A stretch of 64,000 bases of DNA, from positions 2,996,501 through 3,060,500 of the forward strand of contig JAINUG010000039.1 of the NCBI GenBank assembly GCA_029706075.1, given 5' to 3'. Below are positions 36,460-52,139 of the stretch, in pieces (positions within the stretch are counted from its first letter, which is position 1; every line of letters begins with the position of its first letter). Made by a program: the position numbers and the translations under genes. Origin of the DNA: Aldrovandia affinis. Taxonomy: Eukaryota > Chordata > Actinopteri > Notacanthiformes > Halosauridae. Under the pieces are notes generated by a model that worked only from the letters and a program-made list of their open reading frames with translations, did no database searches and had not been told where the DNA came from.

Positions 36460-36645
36460 AAGACTATATGTGATCACATTTGAATACCTGTGAAGTAAAC
36501 GTGATCACATGATACACATGTGACATTATGTGGTACAAATGCAGAAATCTGATGTGTGGCATGCATGTGAATCATGTGAAAAGCCCAAAGAACACCTGTG
36601 ATTCACCTGAGCAGATTTTCCCATAAGGGGGATTCCTACAGGGCC
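36460..36645. repeat. CATGTGA-rich repeat element
   Basis: It contains many CACATG/CATGTG/ATCACAT words, including two palindromes TGATCACA-type (36470-36479 and 36501-36510), ATACACATGTGAC, GCATGCATGTGAATCATGTG and CACCTGTGATTCACCTG. The texture matches a dispersed fish repeat made of CACATG/CATGTG words. No coding capacity. Confidence 0.55.
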
Positions 36646-38969
36646 TTTTACTATCTTGAAATGATGGTGTCTGAGAGAAGCCTACAGTACTATGTTTACT
36701 GAGCTCTGGTAAATATACTGCATAGGTCACACATTGCCTAAAGAGAGAAAATCAGACAGGTTCCAAAATACAAGCTGAAAGAAAGTGAAAATGTAACACT
36801 GCAGTGCTGTAAACCAGCCCACCACACTGAACACATCTCCATTACCTCATACTGTGCACAACTGCGGCTGCTGACGAGAAACAAACAAACAAAAATGTAC
36901 GGATTCATGTTGACTCATCAGAATCCCCAAGATCAAAGTGACACATGGCTATTTCGAGGCCATTTTGGCTCTGGGCGGATCGGAAGAAGATCGGTTTTCT
37001 TGGAGTCAATAGTGCTTCCGTGAAGACAGTTTACTGGCGAAGACTATTGTGCTGCAGGTGTTTTATATTTGCACAACTGTGATGCAGTTTGCTCAAAAGG
37101 GAAATGCATGCAAATACAAAAAAAAGAACTACAGAGCCTTCCAAGTTGTTTTCATATGTAGAAATCTATAAATGAATGAAGACATTTTGCCAGTGTGGTC
37201 CATTTTGCTTATTTTAACTATGTAGCTCAAGACAAAATTCTGTGTCCGTGATAAATCATATTATTATTAAATGGTTATAATTATTATTACATATCACAAT
37301 ATGCTCTAAAGAGTGGTTGATTTGTTTAATTTTACTTTTATTTGTATAACTTTTTATAGTATACCTGCTTTGCTGTAAATCCACCCATTAAATCTACTGT
37401 AAGAGTACATGAAATGTTCTCCCTACCAAAGGACCATCCATCATTAGAACATAATGCTGCAGTGGGACAAGAATAACTACTGGTTAACTTATCATTCTAA
37501 TGCCATATACACTGTACAAGCTATTCCAAAAAACTTGTTCAGCCTGATCATTTGGAGAAGGCAACAGTCTATCATCTCATTCTTACAAATTTTCTTCAAT
37601 TCAATAAAAATCTGACCCCACCACATCATGCAGAAACAGTAGTTTAATAAAACCCCTTTGGTTCAAATGCACGCAGCTCAAATTGAAGAACAAAGCACAT
37701 TGCGGTTACGTCGAACAGAGACCTTCAATCTGTAATTCGTTTGACCCTTGGCAGTGTCAGACATGTCAGTCTGTTCCCCCCGCCAAGATAGCGTTAGAGC
37801 AACTCCCTCTCTCTGTCATTAGCCGCTGCCAGAGCTGCAGGAGGGATTTCTACTCCCTCTTCAAGACAATATTTAATTAATGTTCCCCAGCATTATTTCA
37901 CGGCAAGATGAAAAGTGTAGATGCGTGGCTACCTCTCCTTTTCCCCTTCTCCCTTTCTCTTAAAGCCCCAGATTTAATACAGCATCTCAGAAGAGTCTAG
38001 TCTAGCGCTGACAATTTAGAGAACGCCGTGCCTCGCTCCACTTTGATCTCGTGAAAGTTTTCGAGATTTTTTCGGTCCGCGCCGCAGTTACGGGCCGTGA
38101 ATATTTCCGCTTCATTATCAGACCTTCAGCTGCTTCACAACAATTAGGCCCGTCAAACTGATGCCCTCTGCCCGGGAATTAAAATACATATATATATATA
38201 TTTTTTAAACCTTGAGAATTGATTCACTAAAAATGCTTGCCATTGTGTCACGGAGAACTATAATTGAATTTAAGCTCTAAGAAGGCTTGGAACAATTGAA
38301 AATAATTTCACTAACGCAAGCTGGATACAGGCAAGGAGTGCATGATAATCATCTCATATTGCTGCAGATACAGAAATTGTCACTTTTAATATTAACAAAC
38401 AGAGGCATTATTTTGTGCTCACGTGCCAGGATTCATCACAAGAATGTGTTTTTATACCTGCCATTATGATTTATATATAAGCATTGTATGTGGCGTTTTG
38501 TGTACTTCCACATATCACGTGTTTTAAAACTAGTTTGATGTTCCATCCTGAAGTGGAACTGTTCAGTTTTCTGTGATCTCCCCACCCCAACAAACCATGT
38601 TTTTACATGTATGGCAAATATACTGTCCATGAGTAGTTATCATTGTCTCCAGGCATTGTCTTCCTACACATTTATCTTCACACAAAAACACGTCCTACTT
38701 TCTCGTGTGTAGTTTTGAGGCTAATTCCTTTAAATTTGTCTGCTTGCGATAACGCCACAGATTACAATATTCCAACGTTTTATATTTTGCCAACCATTAC
38801 CATTACAAACATTAATAATGGTGTGTTTGTATAGAAATACAAACATTGAGACATTTGAATCACACAGACTACTAAATAACAGACTAAACACATGCTGTGG
38901 TATCTGAAATTATGTTGAAAAAAGGTTCATATGATGTCCAGTGTGAAAATGTATTCATAATATTGAAAT
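36646..38969. other. Noncoding; complex block about 37640-38170
   Basis: No gene recognised. 37640-38170 is repeat-free with regulatory texture. A short (TA)n lies at 38187-38202. Confidence 0.4.
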
Positions 38970-38986
38970 GGGGGGGGGGGGGGGGG
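38970..38986 (+). repeat. 17-base G run
   Basis: Uninterrupted G homopolymer. Confidence 0.9.
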
Positions 38987-39710
38987 CAAGAGATGTACAA
39001 GGAGATCCTTTTTTGTGTGCCAGAGTCACAACCATGAGAAAATAAAATTAAACATCAAAAGACAACACAACAACAGTCAGATAAAGAGACTGGGTAACAT
39101 GATAAATGTCAGAGGGCAAAGACATCAAAAGACAAAATGATGAATTGGACAAAATTGGGCTGAAAAACAATCAAATGCAAAAACAGGCTTCACTTTTCCC
39201 TCCGGCATCAAGGGTACACCAAATAATGACCAAATGGAAATTCCATCATTTCCTCTACTTAGTGTAAAAGTAATAATAGTCAAATGGCTGCACTCTGTGG
39301 GGGGACGTTTGGCTGCTCGTTGGACGCAGGACTTTGAATGCACTTTCTGTGTCTAACAAGGGCAACAGTAAGTGGTATAAGGTCAGTCTAGAAATGATAA
39401 TGATAATAATCAGCCACAGTTTGCTTGTTTGCTTTCTGTGTACCATATTTACATTGATTAAGAATGGGAAAGCAGGACAATCTCTACTTCTTAAGACCGG
39501 TCACAACAGAATCAAAAGCAATTCAGGATAAAGGAGGTGATTCCCTTTTTAAAAACGAGGTCGAAGTGTGCATCCATAAATATTACATATAAAAACAATC
39601 TTCAGTCAGACTTGAACCCAAAAGTCCAAGACAGAATGTGCATTTATGCTTTATTAATGACTTAAATCTATTTATTTTTCTTGGCTAAATTGTTTGGATT
39701 TGGACTAAGT
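38987..39710. other. Noncoding sequence
   Basis: No gene recognised. Confidence 0.5.
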
Positions 39711-39968
39711 CAGTGGTGTTCAACCCCCGGTCCTGGGGGCACGCTGTGTATGCTGGTTTTCATTCCAGCCATCAAGTATAACGAGCTGTTGTATAATGAA
39801 GTGTAATGAGCTGTTCGTTGTTTTTGATTAGACACTTTTAATGTCCAGTGAGGGATCATTCTTAAAACCTAAACACATGTTTTAAACAAACTTAATTAAT
39901 CAAGAGATTGGTTGGAACGAAAACCAGCATACACAGTGGGTCCCCAGGACCGAGGTTAGAAACCACTG
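39711..39968. mobile_element. 258-bp DNA element with ~57-bp TIRs
   Basis: The left end CAGTGGTGTTCAACCCCCGG... and the inverted right end CAGTGGTTTCTAACCTCGG... continue through GTCCTGGGG and TGTGTATGCTGGTTTTC in both, giving ~57-bp inverted repeats with few differences. The CAGTGGTTCTCAACC-type terminus is typical of vertebrate hAT-like nonautonomous elements (family knowledge). The interior is noncoding. I found no clean 8-bp target duplication. Confidence 0.85.
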
Positions 39969-40495
39969 GAAACCAAGTCATCCAGTTTCAGCCCTACTTG
40001 CTAACTGACTGTGCCTTGAACATACTGTACCTACTTGACAAAGACTTTTAAATGTTTTGTGGGTTTCTGGGTAAGTGTATCCATGTGCCTTTGTAAAAGA
40101 AAAGTCATATGTCAATTAGTGGTTAAGCAAAATTGTATGCATTTTATAATAATATTCAAACATATGAACTTGGGATTTTCTTTTATGTAAAATTATGCAT
40201 ATATTGCATACATTACAGTGTATGTTCTACAAACTAAACAAGGCCACAAAGAAGAAAGTGTAGACAAGTAAGCCTACACTGAGACATACCACATATACCC
40301 TAGGTAGCTACTTTATGAATATTAAGTAATATTCATATTCATGAGCAGTAAGGCAGTATCAAGACAATAGTTAGCAGTTGCAAAACCCTGAATAGATCGG
40401 TAAAGTTTGACACAGGTCCCCGCATACCGAACACCAGGTAAATAAGATGAACTAGTTGATTAACATGGTTGAACAGGATCTAATATTGTTGTTAA
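39969..40495. other. Noncoding AT-rich sequence
   Basis: No gene recognised. Confidence 0.5.
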
Positions 40496-40499
40496 TTCC

Positions 40500-41060
40500 T
40501 TATGCAATCCCTGCCGTCGAAGAACACAAACCGTTCATCTCACTCAACGACATTCTCTCGCTTCGAGGGACAACAGAACCAGTCAGAACATTAACAGATA
40601 CTGGCTTCTCCCTCACTGGAAAGCGATGAGAGAACACACTGTACCCTGATTTAGCGAGTTTTTGACAGCGCTGCAATCGCCCTGCTGGTTTTGGACTGGT
40701 TTCTCGCAGCGCATAGATTGTGGAGCTCCCGGTGCGTGACGTGTCCGTCACTGGCTACCGATATTGGAGAACCAGGCGTTCGTCTCGCCCCCTTCGAGCA
40801 GGAGTGTCTGTGACCTGATGACGCTGTGGTTCTGCCCTAAAGTCAATTAAACAGCGATGCCGCTTGCTCTTCGATCAAAGGCTGAGATTGCCGGTACAGC
40901 GTCTGACATGAAAACACAGCTTTTGGCGGCGAACTGACAGCAAGCAACAGGTCAGGTAATTATGAGCGAGTGCGAGATGGATCCCCCCCACCCCTGGTTG
41001 CAAGCTCGCTCACATTCTCTCCCGTTATCAAAGCCATCGCCGAGATGTTGACATCAACGT
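40500..41060. promoter_or_regulatory. CpG-containing complex block
   Basis: Many CpGs in repeat-free sequence against an AT-rich background. It may be a hypomethylated regulatory element. The minus frame at 40500-40751 is not recognisable. Confidence 0.3.
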
Positions 41061-44000
41061 GCTCCCTACTGTAGACACGGACCCCAGGACGGCAAAAGGG
41101 AGGTGGGGGGAATGAATTAATCTGACAATGAATTAATGACAGTTGTTTTTGGCCCTTATGCTGTTTTCCCCCCCCCCTCTCTCTCTCTCTCTCTGTCTGT
41201 CTAATTGCATGTTGGACAGCTTTAAGCACGTTGGGGAATTGCACAGAAGCGCTGGTGAAGATTAACCCCCCTCCTCCTGCTTTGTTGTTGGTATATTTGC
41301 ATGATAATTAGTTGACGATTGCATATATTTTAATTTATTTGTTCTTTGCCTTTTAGAAAGAAAGCAAAGGTTGAGGCAGTGAAACATAACGGCATAGGCC
41401 TATATTAATTACAGTGATTAGAGTTCACTGAACTTCGCCTTGATGTTTTTATTCAATTAATAAGAAAATTGACAAATGATTTTTTACTGTGTCTATTATT
41501 GTGAGCCATTTCTTTACCATCTCATCTATGCACATGTTGTTGCATGCATTTGTTCACCATTTTGTGAATTTATTGTGTTTTGAACCAATTGAGCAACATT
41601 AGTAGCCTACTGTGGAGCGCTTAAAAGTGTGAAACCGGCAAAAGCAGCCATGTGAAGTATAGGCGGAGACTGCAGGCACACACTGTGACAAAGCAAGTGA
41701 TATCTAAATGTGGATAATCCCTGTTTCTGCTAATGAACCCCAATAATATCTCAGTATCAGGAAGCATGCCTGCACTGTTTTTATTCACGTGTGTGGTCAG
41801 CGGCTAGCAGTACTACTACACTACAGAAGCGATCATTAATGTGTGGTCCATCCACAGCAATCGCGAGGGCCGTACCCGTAGCTACGAGGCTTTACAACAG
41901 TCCAAACAGCCGCAGGAAGGAGTCCTGAAATGGCAGCTCCGCGTCTCCCTCTCTCCTCCATCACTGCGGGCCTGTCATCATGTTGACGTGGCTGCGAGCT
42001 GACATGTGGCTTCAGGTTCTGGAGACAAGTTCTCCTTTGCTCCCGCACATTCCAGGGAGCGAGAGGCTTGGTCCCCCCCCTCTTAAAAAAAAAAATGTTT
42101 CATTGGTAAAGCAGGGTGTACACTCAACCCCAACATCCCACCCGCCTACCCCAAAACGCGATGGAAGAACAAAGGCAACAATCCATTTCCCTGATAGAAG
42201 CCAACAGCAGGTAAGAGGTTTTTGGATATGAGTGCGGGGATGCAATTTGCCTAGAGAAAGCCCGAGGACCATGGTGCCCCCCGCCCCTGAAACTCGGGCT
42301 CGGATAAGGCTGTCTGCTGGCATCCGCCGGTAATTGCTTCCCATGGCGGGGCCAACGACGGTCTGAGAACCATGCTCTCGTCCATCTCGTCAACCCTGGG
42401 ATTAATTTCCGTGGCAAGCCCCGATTTTTTCCCGCCACGTTATTTTTTTTTTCAAGGATGTTTTTATGGAACCTGTTGCCGGTCGGATTGGGACTGAGGG
42501 CCTGATTGACACCCGCTGACCGTAGAAGGGGGAGGGTGGGGGGGGGGAGGGCATTTCTGCAGACCAGGCCCATGTGCCTTGGCTCTCTCTGAGCCGCGTT
42601 TGTCACTCAGAAAGACCAGGAGAAGCCAGAAGCAAGAAAGCAAGAGTGGGGGGAAGAAAATATGGAATTATAATGTACTGCTTTCTCATATTTTATTCAG
42701 CTTAAAATTGCATCATGCTGTTTTTTTCTCCTTTTACCCATGTATGCATAAACTGCATATTGTATGAAGGCGGTTTATCAGAATAATAAGCAAACTAAAA
42801 TGTATAATTAGTGCAATAGTGACTCTGTCAGAGGCATTTTATATGAGAGTATTGGCCTGCCAATTTGCGTTGTTAAAAGTTTTTCCCAACACAAAGTATA
42901 AGTCTTGCACAATAATTTAGCTTCTAGCCGACCTGAAGAAGATCCAGGTTGATTGAAATGTTGTCTCGGTTCATCTCTTCCACTAAAACTCAAACATGGG
43001 AGCTGGTGCTATACTCTATATGCATGGCTAATCCTGGGCCCGGCACCTAAAAAACAATAGCATGACTGCGTGTATTACTGACAATGCTATTCAATGCTAA
43101 TTTTTCAAGACTCAATGTAAATTTGTCTTAGAGGCCAAAACTATCCTCCTAGATATGAATGAAATGTAACACAACTGTCACTGTCAAGAAGCCATTTTTC
43201 ATCCATTTGAAGCCAATTCCTTGCAGTGCCAAGAGCCGTGGCTTTAGGAATACAGCTTTAAAGACAATCCGACGCGCTCTGATGGTGGCAGTATGTCCCG
43301 GCACCTCTCAAATGTCACTTCAACAGAGCGCTAATGCGTGGCAGTTTTGGGCAGTGGCAATGACATCCTATTATCTTTCCCTGCGAGATGGGGGATTTTG
43401 TTGTCAGAAATGCATGTCTTTACATGTGTTCTCATCACTGACGGGCAGATGGCTGGGATCAGATTATTTTCACGTCAGAAAAAAAGCCTTGCGAAGGGTT
43501 AAAGGGTGACTGCCATCTCCGTCTACCAGCCAGAGGTGGAGCAGAGAGACTGCTCGCGGAGTTTAGCAGCTGAAAGGTTGATACAGAGGAAGCTTTCTCA
43601 CACGTGGAAGGACAGATTATGCATTTACAGCGTTATTTGCAATGCTAAATAGAATTAGACATCACAGGATCGCCAGTTAACATTATATTTTATATACATG
43701 TATATAATACCTCCATACATTTAATATATTTCAAACAAAACCACACAAATTAAGAATCTGAAATACTTCCAATTGTGATTTTATTTTAAATGATACTTAT
43801 CAGCACACTTTCTTCAGCTGGTGCTTAAAGGATTCCAAGCCAAAATTAGATACAAATCTCCAGGGTGGGATTGATTGTTTTTCAGGGAACGACCCCGCGT
43901 GCCCTATAAGGAAGGACACACAATCATGCGCACGTACACACATGCACGCACAAAACGCGTGTCCGATTGTGTCACGCTGCACGCGCGAACGTGCCTCATC

Positions 44001-44550
44001 TCTCAAATATTCCTGTGGCTGGATTTAAACGCGCGCGTAATCAAAGCCGGCGGCTTGTGGGACGCCCATACATCTCAGGGATACAATTTCAACTGTAAAT
44101 ACAGTGTTATTGCCCGTCTCGCCAGAGCGTTGTATAATTTGGGCCAACGAGAGGATTACCCACAGCTGCCATTCTCCCTGTTTTACCTCACCCAGGAATA
44201 TCACAAGCGGGGCTTTCGTTTCGGAGGAGGCATGTGGGAATTTCGAGCTCAACTGACGAAAGCTCCTCTACGACTGCGTGTTTCATACATTTCATAAGAG
44301 GGGAATGATGGGACCGTTTTTACACAATACAAATAATAGAATAGCTTAGAAGTGTCTGATCTGAACCCCTCTTGCCTCAGAAATATCCAGGAACGGGCTG
44401 GGTGTGATAATACAGGATATACAGTACATTACCACCTGTAAAGGAGAGTATGTATTTCTCTCTGCCTATAGGAATATGGTGCAGCTTAGTGTCTGATGCT
44501 GGTGTGGTTTGTAATGGATAGTGTTTAATGAGTATTTTTCCTTTTTTTGC
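41061..44550. other. Noncoding; C/CT tract and complex blocks 42000-42600 and 43150-44300
   Basis: A C run followed by (CT)n lies at 41168-41194. 42450-42550 is GC-rich with a G run near 42540. 43150-44300 is repeat-free and enhancer-like, and includes the unrecognised 140-codon plus frame at 43875-44297. No gene is supported. Confidence 0.4.
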
Positions 44551-44556
44551 AGTGAG

Positions 44557-44660
44557 AGTCTTCATTACCGAATCGTTTCGGCCTTCCATTCCATATGAAA
44601 CAATGATCTTTGGTCTCAGGCACATGTTACAAAAACACCGTCTATCAAATGACCTTTTCC
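44557..44660 (+). repeat. Inverted-pair element, copy A (with 34-bp core)
   Basis: About 100 bp alignable, inverted, to 46283-46389. The core at 44591-44624 is identical to the complement of 46316-46349, starting CCATATGAAACAATGATC and ending TCTCAGGCACA. Flanks are clearly diverged but still alignable (TCTTCATTACC... and ...TATCAAATGACCTTTT). No coding sense is evident. Confidence 0.88.
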
Positions 44661-45179
44661 AAAGCCCAACCGCAGCCAACCGCACTAGTAAATGGACGCG
44701 ACTGCCTTTTTCTCTGATTTTTCTATGTAGTTAGTGAGTGGGTGGGGAAAGGGGGATGGCACTCCAAACAAGTATTTAAAAGTACCAATTGCTTAATGCT
44801 GACAAGGTTCACTCTGTAAACAAAACATCTGCAATGCTTAAAACCCCAGTGATCTCATATATTGGTATGTGAGACAAATGGAAATTGTATTAAGCCACCT
44901 TGCACTGGTACCTTAGCTGAATATTAAGCATCTTATGCAAACTGTGTTTGTTGGGGAGCATCGTCTGGTATCCGATGAGTGCCTCATTATCTCAACACCA
45001 GCTATTCACTCTGGGTATAGAATAATCAAAGCCTGGGGGTACATATTAATTATCCTTTTGAATAGTGATACAATTTTAAAAAGACCTCCTTAAAGCGCAC
45101 ATCATCAGCAGATGAAACAAAACCCGGCACAGCTTGCGCGCCGTGGCTCACATGTGTCTTTACATCTGTTCAGGATATT
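44661..45179. other. Noncoding spacer
   Basis: Nothing recognised between copy A and the CpG-dense block. Confidence 0.5.
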
Positions 45180-45180
45180 T

Positions 45181-45375
45181 CAATTTGACGCGCAACAAAC
45201 CGAGACTGAGATTAAAGTATAATACGTGTCATCCGCGCGAGCATCACTTGCAGCGCGCGTGATATCCCCGGCTCTCCTCCCGCGAAAGAAAAAGCCCGTC
45301 TCCGGCGCCGACGTCGCAGTCAGACGAGCGTGTCTTCGGCAACGTCTGCCGTGGAGACGTGAGGCTTCGCTTCTC
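45181..45375. promoter_or_regulatory. CpG-dense block
   Basis: I count about 25 CpGs in 45181-45360, well above expectation for its GC content. It includes GCGCGCG, a CRE-like CCGACGTCGC (45308-45317) and further GACG/ACGT words. This is the densest CpG cluster in the window. It could be a promoter of an unannotated transcript or a hypomethylated distal element. No recognised coding exon. Confidence 0.45.
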
Positions 45376-45648
45376 ACATGTTTAGCTTGTCCAAGAAGAC
45401 TATTTTTCTTTTCTAGAAACTAGCTTTTAAGAAATATTTATGAGCTGTTTTTCTTTTTAAGAAAACGTTGTCTTTAATGAACACGTTTTAAAAATGGTTT
45501 CAGCATGTATAATTTATAAGGCAAGGCTGTATGTGAGCAGGACTAGTTTGTTAATGTGAATACTTAATAATGAAAAAATAGCATCGAGCACAGTTGGTTG
45601 TACTGGTTTAATAGGACATTTCTGGAGCATGTTAACTCGTGCATAGAA

Positions 45649-46282
<634 letters not shown>

Positions 46283-46389
46283 AAAAATAATTTGATAAAA
46301 AATATTTTTGCAACGTGTGCCTGAGACCAAAGATCATTGTTTCATATGGGATGTAAGGGCTGCTCAAAATGACTAGGTAATGAAGTCGC
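46283..46389 (-). repeat. Inverted-pair element, copy B
   Basis: Reverse-complement partner of 44557-44660; core at 46316-46349. The flank complement reads ...CTTCATTACCTAGTC... and ...TATCAAATTATTTTTT, diverged from copy A. Confidence 0.88.
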
Positions 46390-49395
<3,006 letters not shown>

Positions 49396-49455
49396 ACATT
49401 CACACACATGCTAACACTCGCACACAACCGCACACAGATACACACTCACACACAA

Positions 49456-51050
49456 AAACGCAGCATTGCAGCAGCTACGAAAATTGTTAGGTGTGGCAGC
49501 ACAATGTTCAGTACTCAAAGTTAAGGACTCTGTCTTAAGTACTACCATGCCATTCATAATTATGCCTATTGACCAGAGAAAACCTGGTCATAATGCATTG
49601 CCTTTACCCACAGTGGTATGGTTATGGGAATGATTAGCCTGAATTAGCAACAGGCTAATAACCCAGGCACATCTGTGTACATCTGCCCTGAGTTGCATGG
49701 CTTAAGCAGTGGAAGATTGACTTCATCAGTGTGACAGGAGGCTTCAAAGCATATTTTAAGTGCTTCTGTATTTTCACTTTTTTAAGATATAGGACGTCTA
49801 TGAGTGTAGATTGCAAGGGCGTGACCACATATTAAATATTGAAAGGGAATGTTTTATGTCTACAAATTATTGGGGGTGACTGATATGATTGTTTAGATTT
49901 TTTTTGTTTTGGGGGGGGGTATTCCCCCCACTCATTACGGCTATGGTAGATTGTATATCAACATAATTTCCTTCAGTTTCTATTCAATAGGAAAATATTT
50001 GAAGGCTAACTAATTTATCATCTTTGCCTTGCAATGTTTTTCCATCACACTGAAACTTCAATGTGTATAAGTAGACACACATTTTTAATAACCCTTCAAA
50101 TTAACCCACGTCTTCCTTAAAAACAATAATATTCATTGGTACTGAGTGGAGTATATTTTCAGCACAGCTGGTCCGCTCTCAGGGTTAGAGGGAAATCAAG
50201 ATAGTCACAGTGCCCTCCTCTGTTCAATAATTGTATTACAGTCCATGTGGAAAAGATAAGAAACGGTTTTTTGTTGTTTTTGTTTCTATTTTTAACGGAC
50301 GAAAACAAAATGTAACAAGGGGGAAGAAGGGCTATGGAATTTAGAAAATATTATATGAACATACAATTACTGTAAAACAAAAATACACTCTGTAAGTAGT
50401 GTTCGAGACCATTTACTAGCATTGAGGGGGTGGACTACTTATGGTCATTTATTTAATGTATGAAAAAGATGGAAAAACACAGAATAGATAGGTGTGGATC
50501 TAAGTTGACTTAGAAAAGGAGAACACACAAGGAAATTGCTGTCGAAATTTCAGAAGCCTTTGTGATCTTGACTATATACCTTGTTAACTTAATGTAACAG
50601 GGTTATTGCACACAGTGAGGACAACATCTGCGCTATAAAAATCCATCAATATTTGGCAAAGTCATAGACTCAGAACCACTTCCATGAAGGAACCAAGGTG
50701 AAGACAACCCAAAAACACAATGGCACTGAAGACTTCATTGTTGAGCCATACAAAAGGTAGCTGATTCTATCATGTTTGTTAAAGGGCAGATTTTATTTGA
50801 TGTTACAGATGTTGCGTTACTTTTTCAGTCTGTCCTTGATGTTGAGTATTTATAGTAGTACACAGATCAAACTTATTGAATGTATAGACGTATACCTCTC
50901 AATTAATTAGAACTCTTAGAGTTCATGTTCAAAGTAGATCATGTATATTTCTTATCAGTCCTTATACACAGCTTAATAAAAAAATAAAAATAAACACAAA
51001 CCTTTTCCTTCCCAGTGTTACAGGTATGGTATGCAGCAGCCTACAACGAT
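49456..51050. other. Noncoding AT-rich sequence
   Basis: No gene recognised. A G run lies near 49910. Confidence 0.5.
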
Positions 51051-51059
51051 GTCTATCGC

Positions 51060-51182
51060 TGTATTACTGCACTGACCTCGTGCGCAAACTATGATTGTTC
51101 CTACCATGTATTAATGCACATCTTGTAAATCGCTCTGGATAAGAGCGTCTGCTAAGTGCCTAAAATGTAAAATGTAAAAAAT
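51060..51182 (+). mobile_element. Fish SINE 3' portion
   Basis: It contains TTGTAAATCGCTCTGGATAA, then GAGCGTCTGCTAAGTGCC and a (TGTAAAA)n tail, a very common teleost SINE/LINE-type 3' end (established family pattern). The tRNA-derived head is not recognisable upstream, so the copy is truncated or diverged. Confidence 0.75.
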
Positions 51183-51384
51183 GCACAGCTTAAAGGGATT
51201 AAAGTTGGTTGCTGCCCATGATTGAGTGCCACTTTATTTATGACAATATTTTAATTGCTTACTTACAAAGATGAATATCACTTTATTGTTTTCCATTCAA
51301 GTGTTTAAATACTACGCAGTGTCATGTGGGCTATAAAGTCTTTTTATAAAGGAACCAGTTTCACCTTGCAAATAAATATTTGAT

Positions 51385-51528
51385 TATATAAATATAATCA
51401 ATTTATACAGCTGGATATTTTACTGAAGCAATTCAGGTTAAGTACCTTGCTCAAGGGTACAACGGCAGTGCCCCACCTGGGGATTGAACCTGCAACCTCT
51501 AAGTTACAAGCCCAGCTCACCTGCCATG
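51385..51528 (-). mobile_element. tRNA-derived SINE, partial
   Basis: Minus strand: GCAGGTTCAATCC (B box; complement of 51481-51493), then CAGGTGGGGCACTGCCGTTG, CCTTGAGCAAGGTACTTAACC, TTGCTTCAGTAAAATATCCA and GCTGTATAAAT. This is the classic fish tRNA-derived SINE body. The 3' tail type seen at 51121 is missing here, so the two may be pieces of related copies. Confidence 0.8.
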
Positions 51529-51815
51529 ATGGTAACTTTGACTACAAATATTAAGCGTGCTGACTTGACAATCATTGCTCTAAGAATCATGAATTCAATG
51601 GTTCTTACATTGAATAGCGCCTCCTACGGGGACATGGTTTGTCTGCAGATACACTACAGTCTGCAATCACACTCTTTGTGCATCCCAGGTGCAGTGCATG
51701 ATGCTTAATCACCACTTCCTGTTTCCTTCCTTTCCCTTCCCAGCAGACATGCCATTGGCTGAGGCTGCAGGGACTGGGTGCTCTTCCCTAAGGGAGTGCT
51801 GGGGTCAGTTTGATC
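51529..51815. other. Noncoding sequence
   Basis: No gene recognised. Confidence 0.5.
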
Positions 51816-51830
51816 AGGTCACTGTGACCT
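51816..51830. promoter_or_regulatory. Consensus oestrogen response element palindrome
   Basis: AGGTCACTGTGACCT: two perfect AGGTCA half-sites inverted with a 3-base spacer, the binding site geometry of oestrogen receptors (established). A further GGGTCA half-site lies at 51802-51807. Whether it is used is unknown; it may also derive from a repeat. Confidence 0.7.
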
Positions 51831-51904
51831 GTGTTCACACGGTCACCCGTTTTTAACTTAACCTTGTTCTCCGGGCTGAGGGTTTCAATCCCGACTCACA
51901 CAAT

Positions 51905-52102
51905 GAAACAGTGTTCTTTAAAGGCGACCTACACACTGAAACAGTTTTTCTTAAAGGTGACCTACACACTGAAACAGTGTTCTTTAAAGGTGACCTACAC
52001 ACTGAAACAGTTTTTCTTAAAGGTGACCTACACACTGAAACAGTTTTTCTTAAAGGTGACCTACACACTGAAACAGTGTTCTTTAAAGGTGATCTACACA
52101 CT
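51905..52102 (+). repeat. 33-bp minisatellite, 6 copies
   Basis: Units read GAAACAGT(G/T)TT(C/-)TT then TAAAGGTGACCTACACACT, in two main variants (TTCTTT and TTTCTT at the same place) arranged 1-2-1-2-2-1. The period is divisible by three and stop-free in several frames, so long artefactual frames run through it on both strands (plus: FFKGDLHTETV units; minus: VCRSPL units). Confidence 0.95.
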
Positions 52103-52139
52103 GAAGTGCTTTAGCAGTACGGCGGACAGAAAACACAAG

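Noticed and set aside
43875-44297. 140-codon plus-strand frame as a gene
   Set aside because: No recognisable domain; an overlapping minus frame is also open; no splice or start context. Composition of a CpG-containing unique block explains it.
51905-52102. CRISPR-like repeat array
   Set aside because: Units are directly tandem with no unique spacers, and the DNA is vertebrate; it is a minisatellite.
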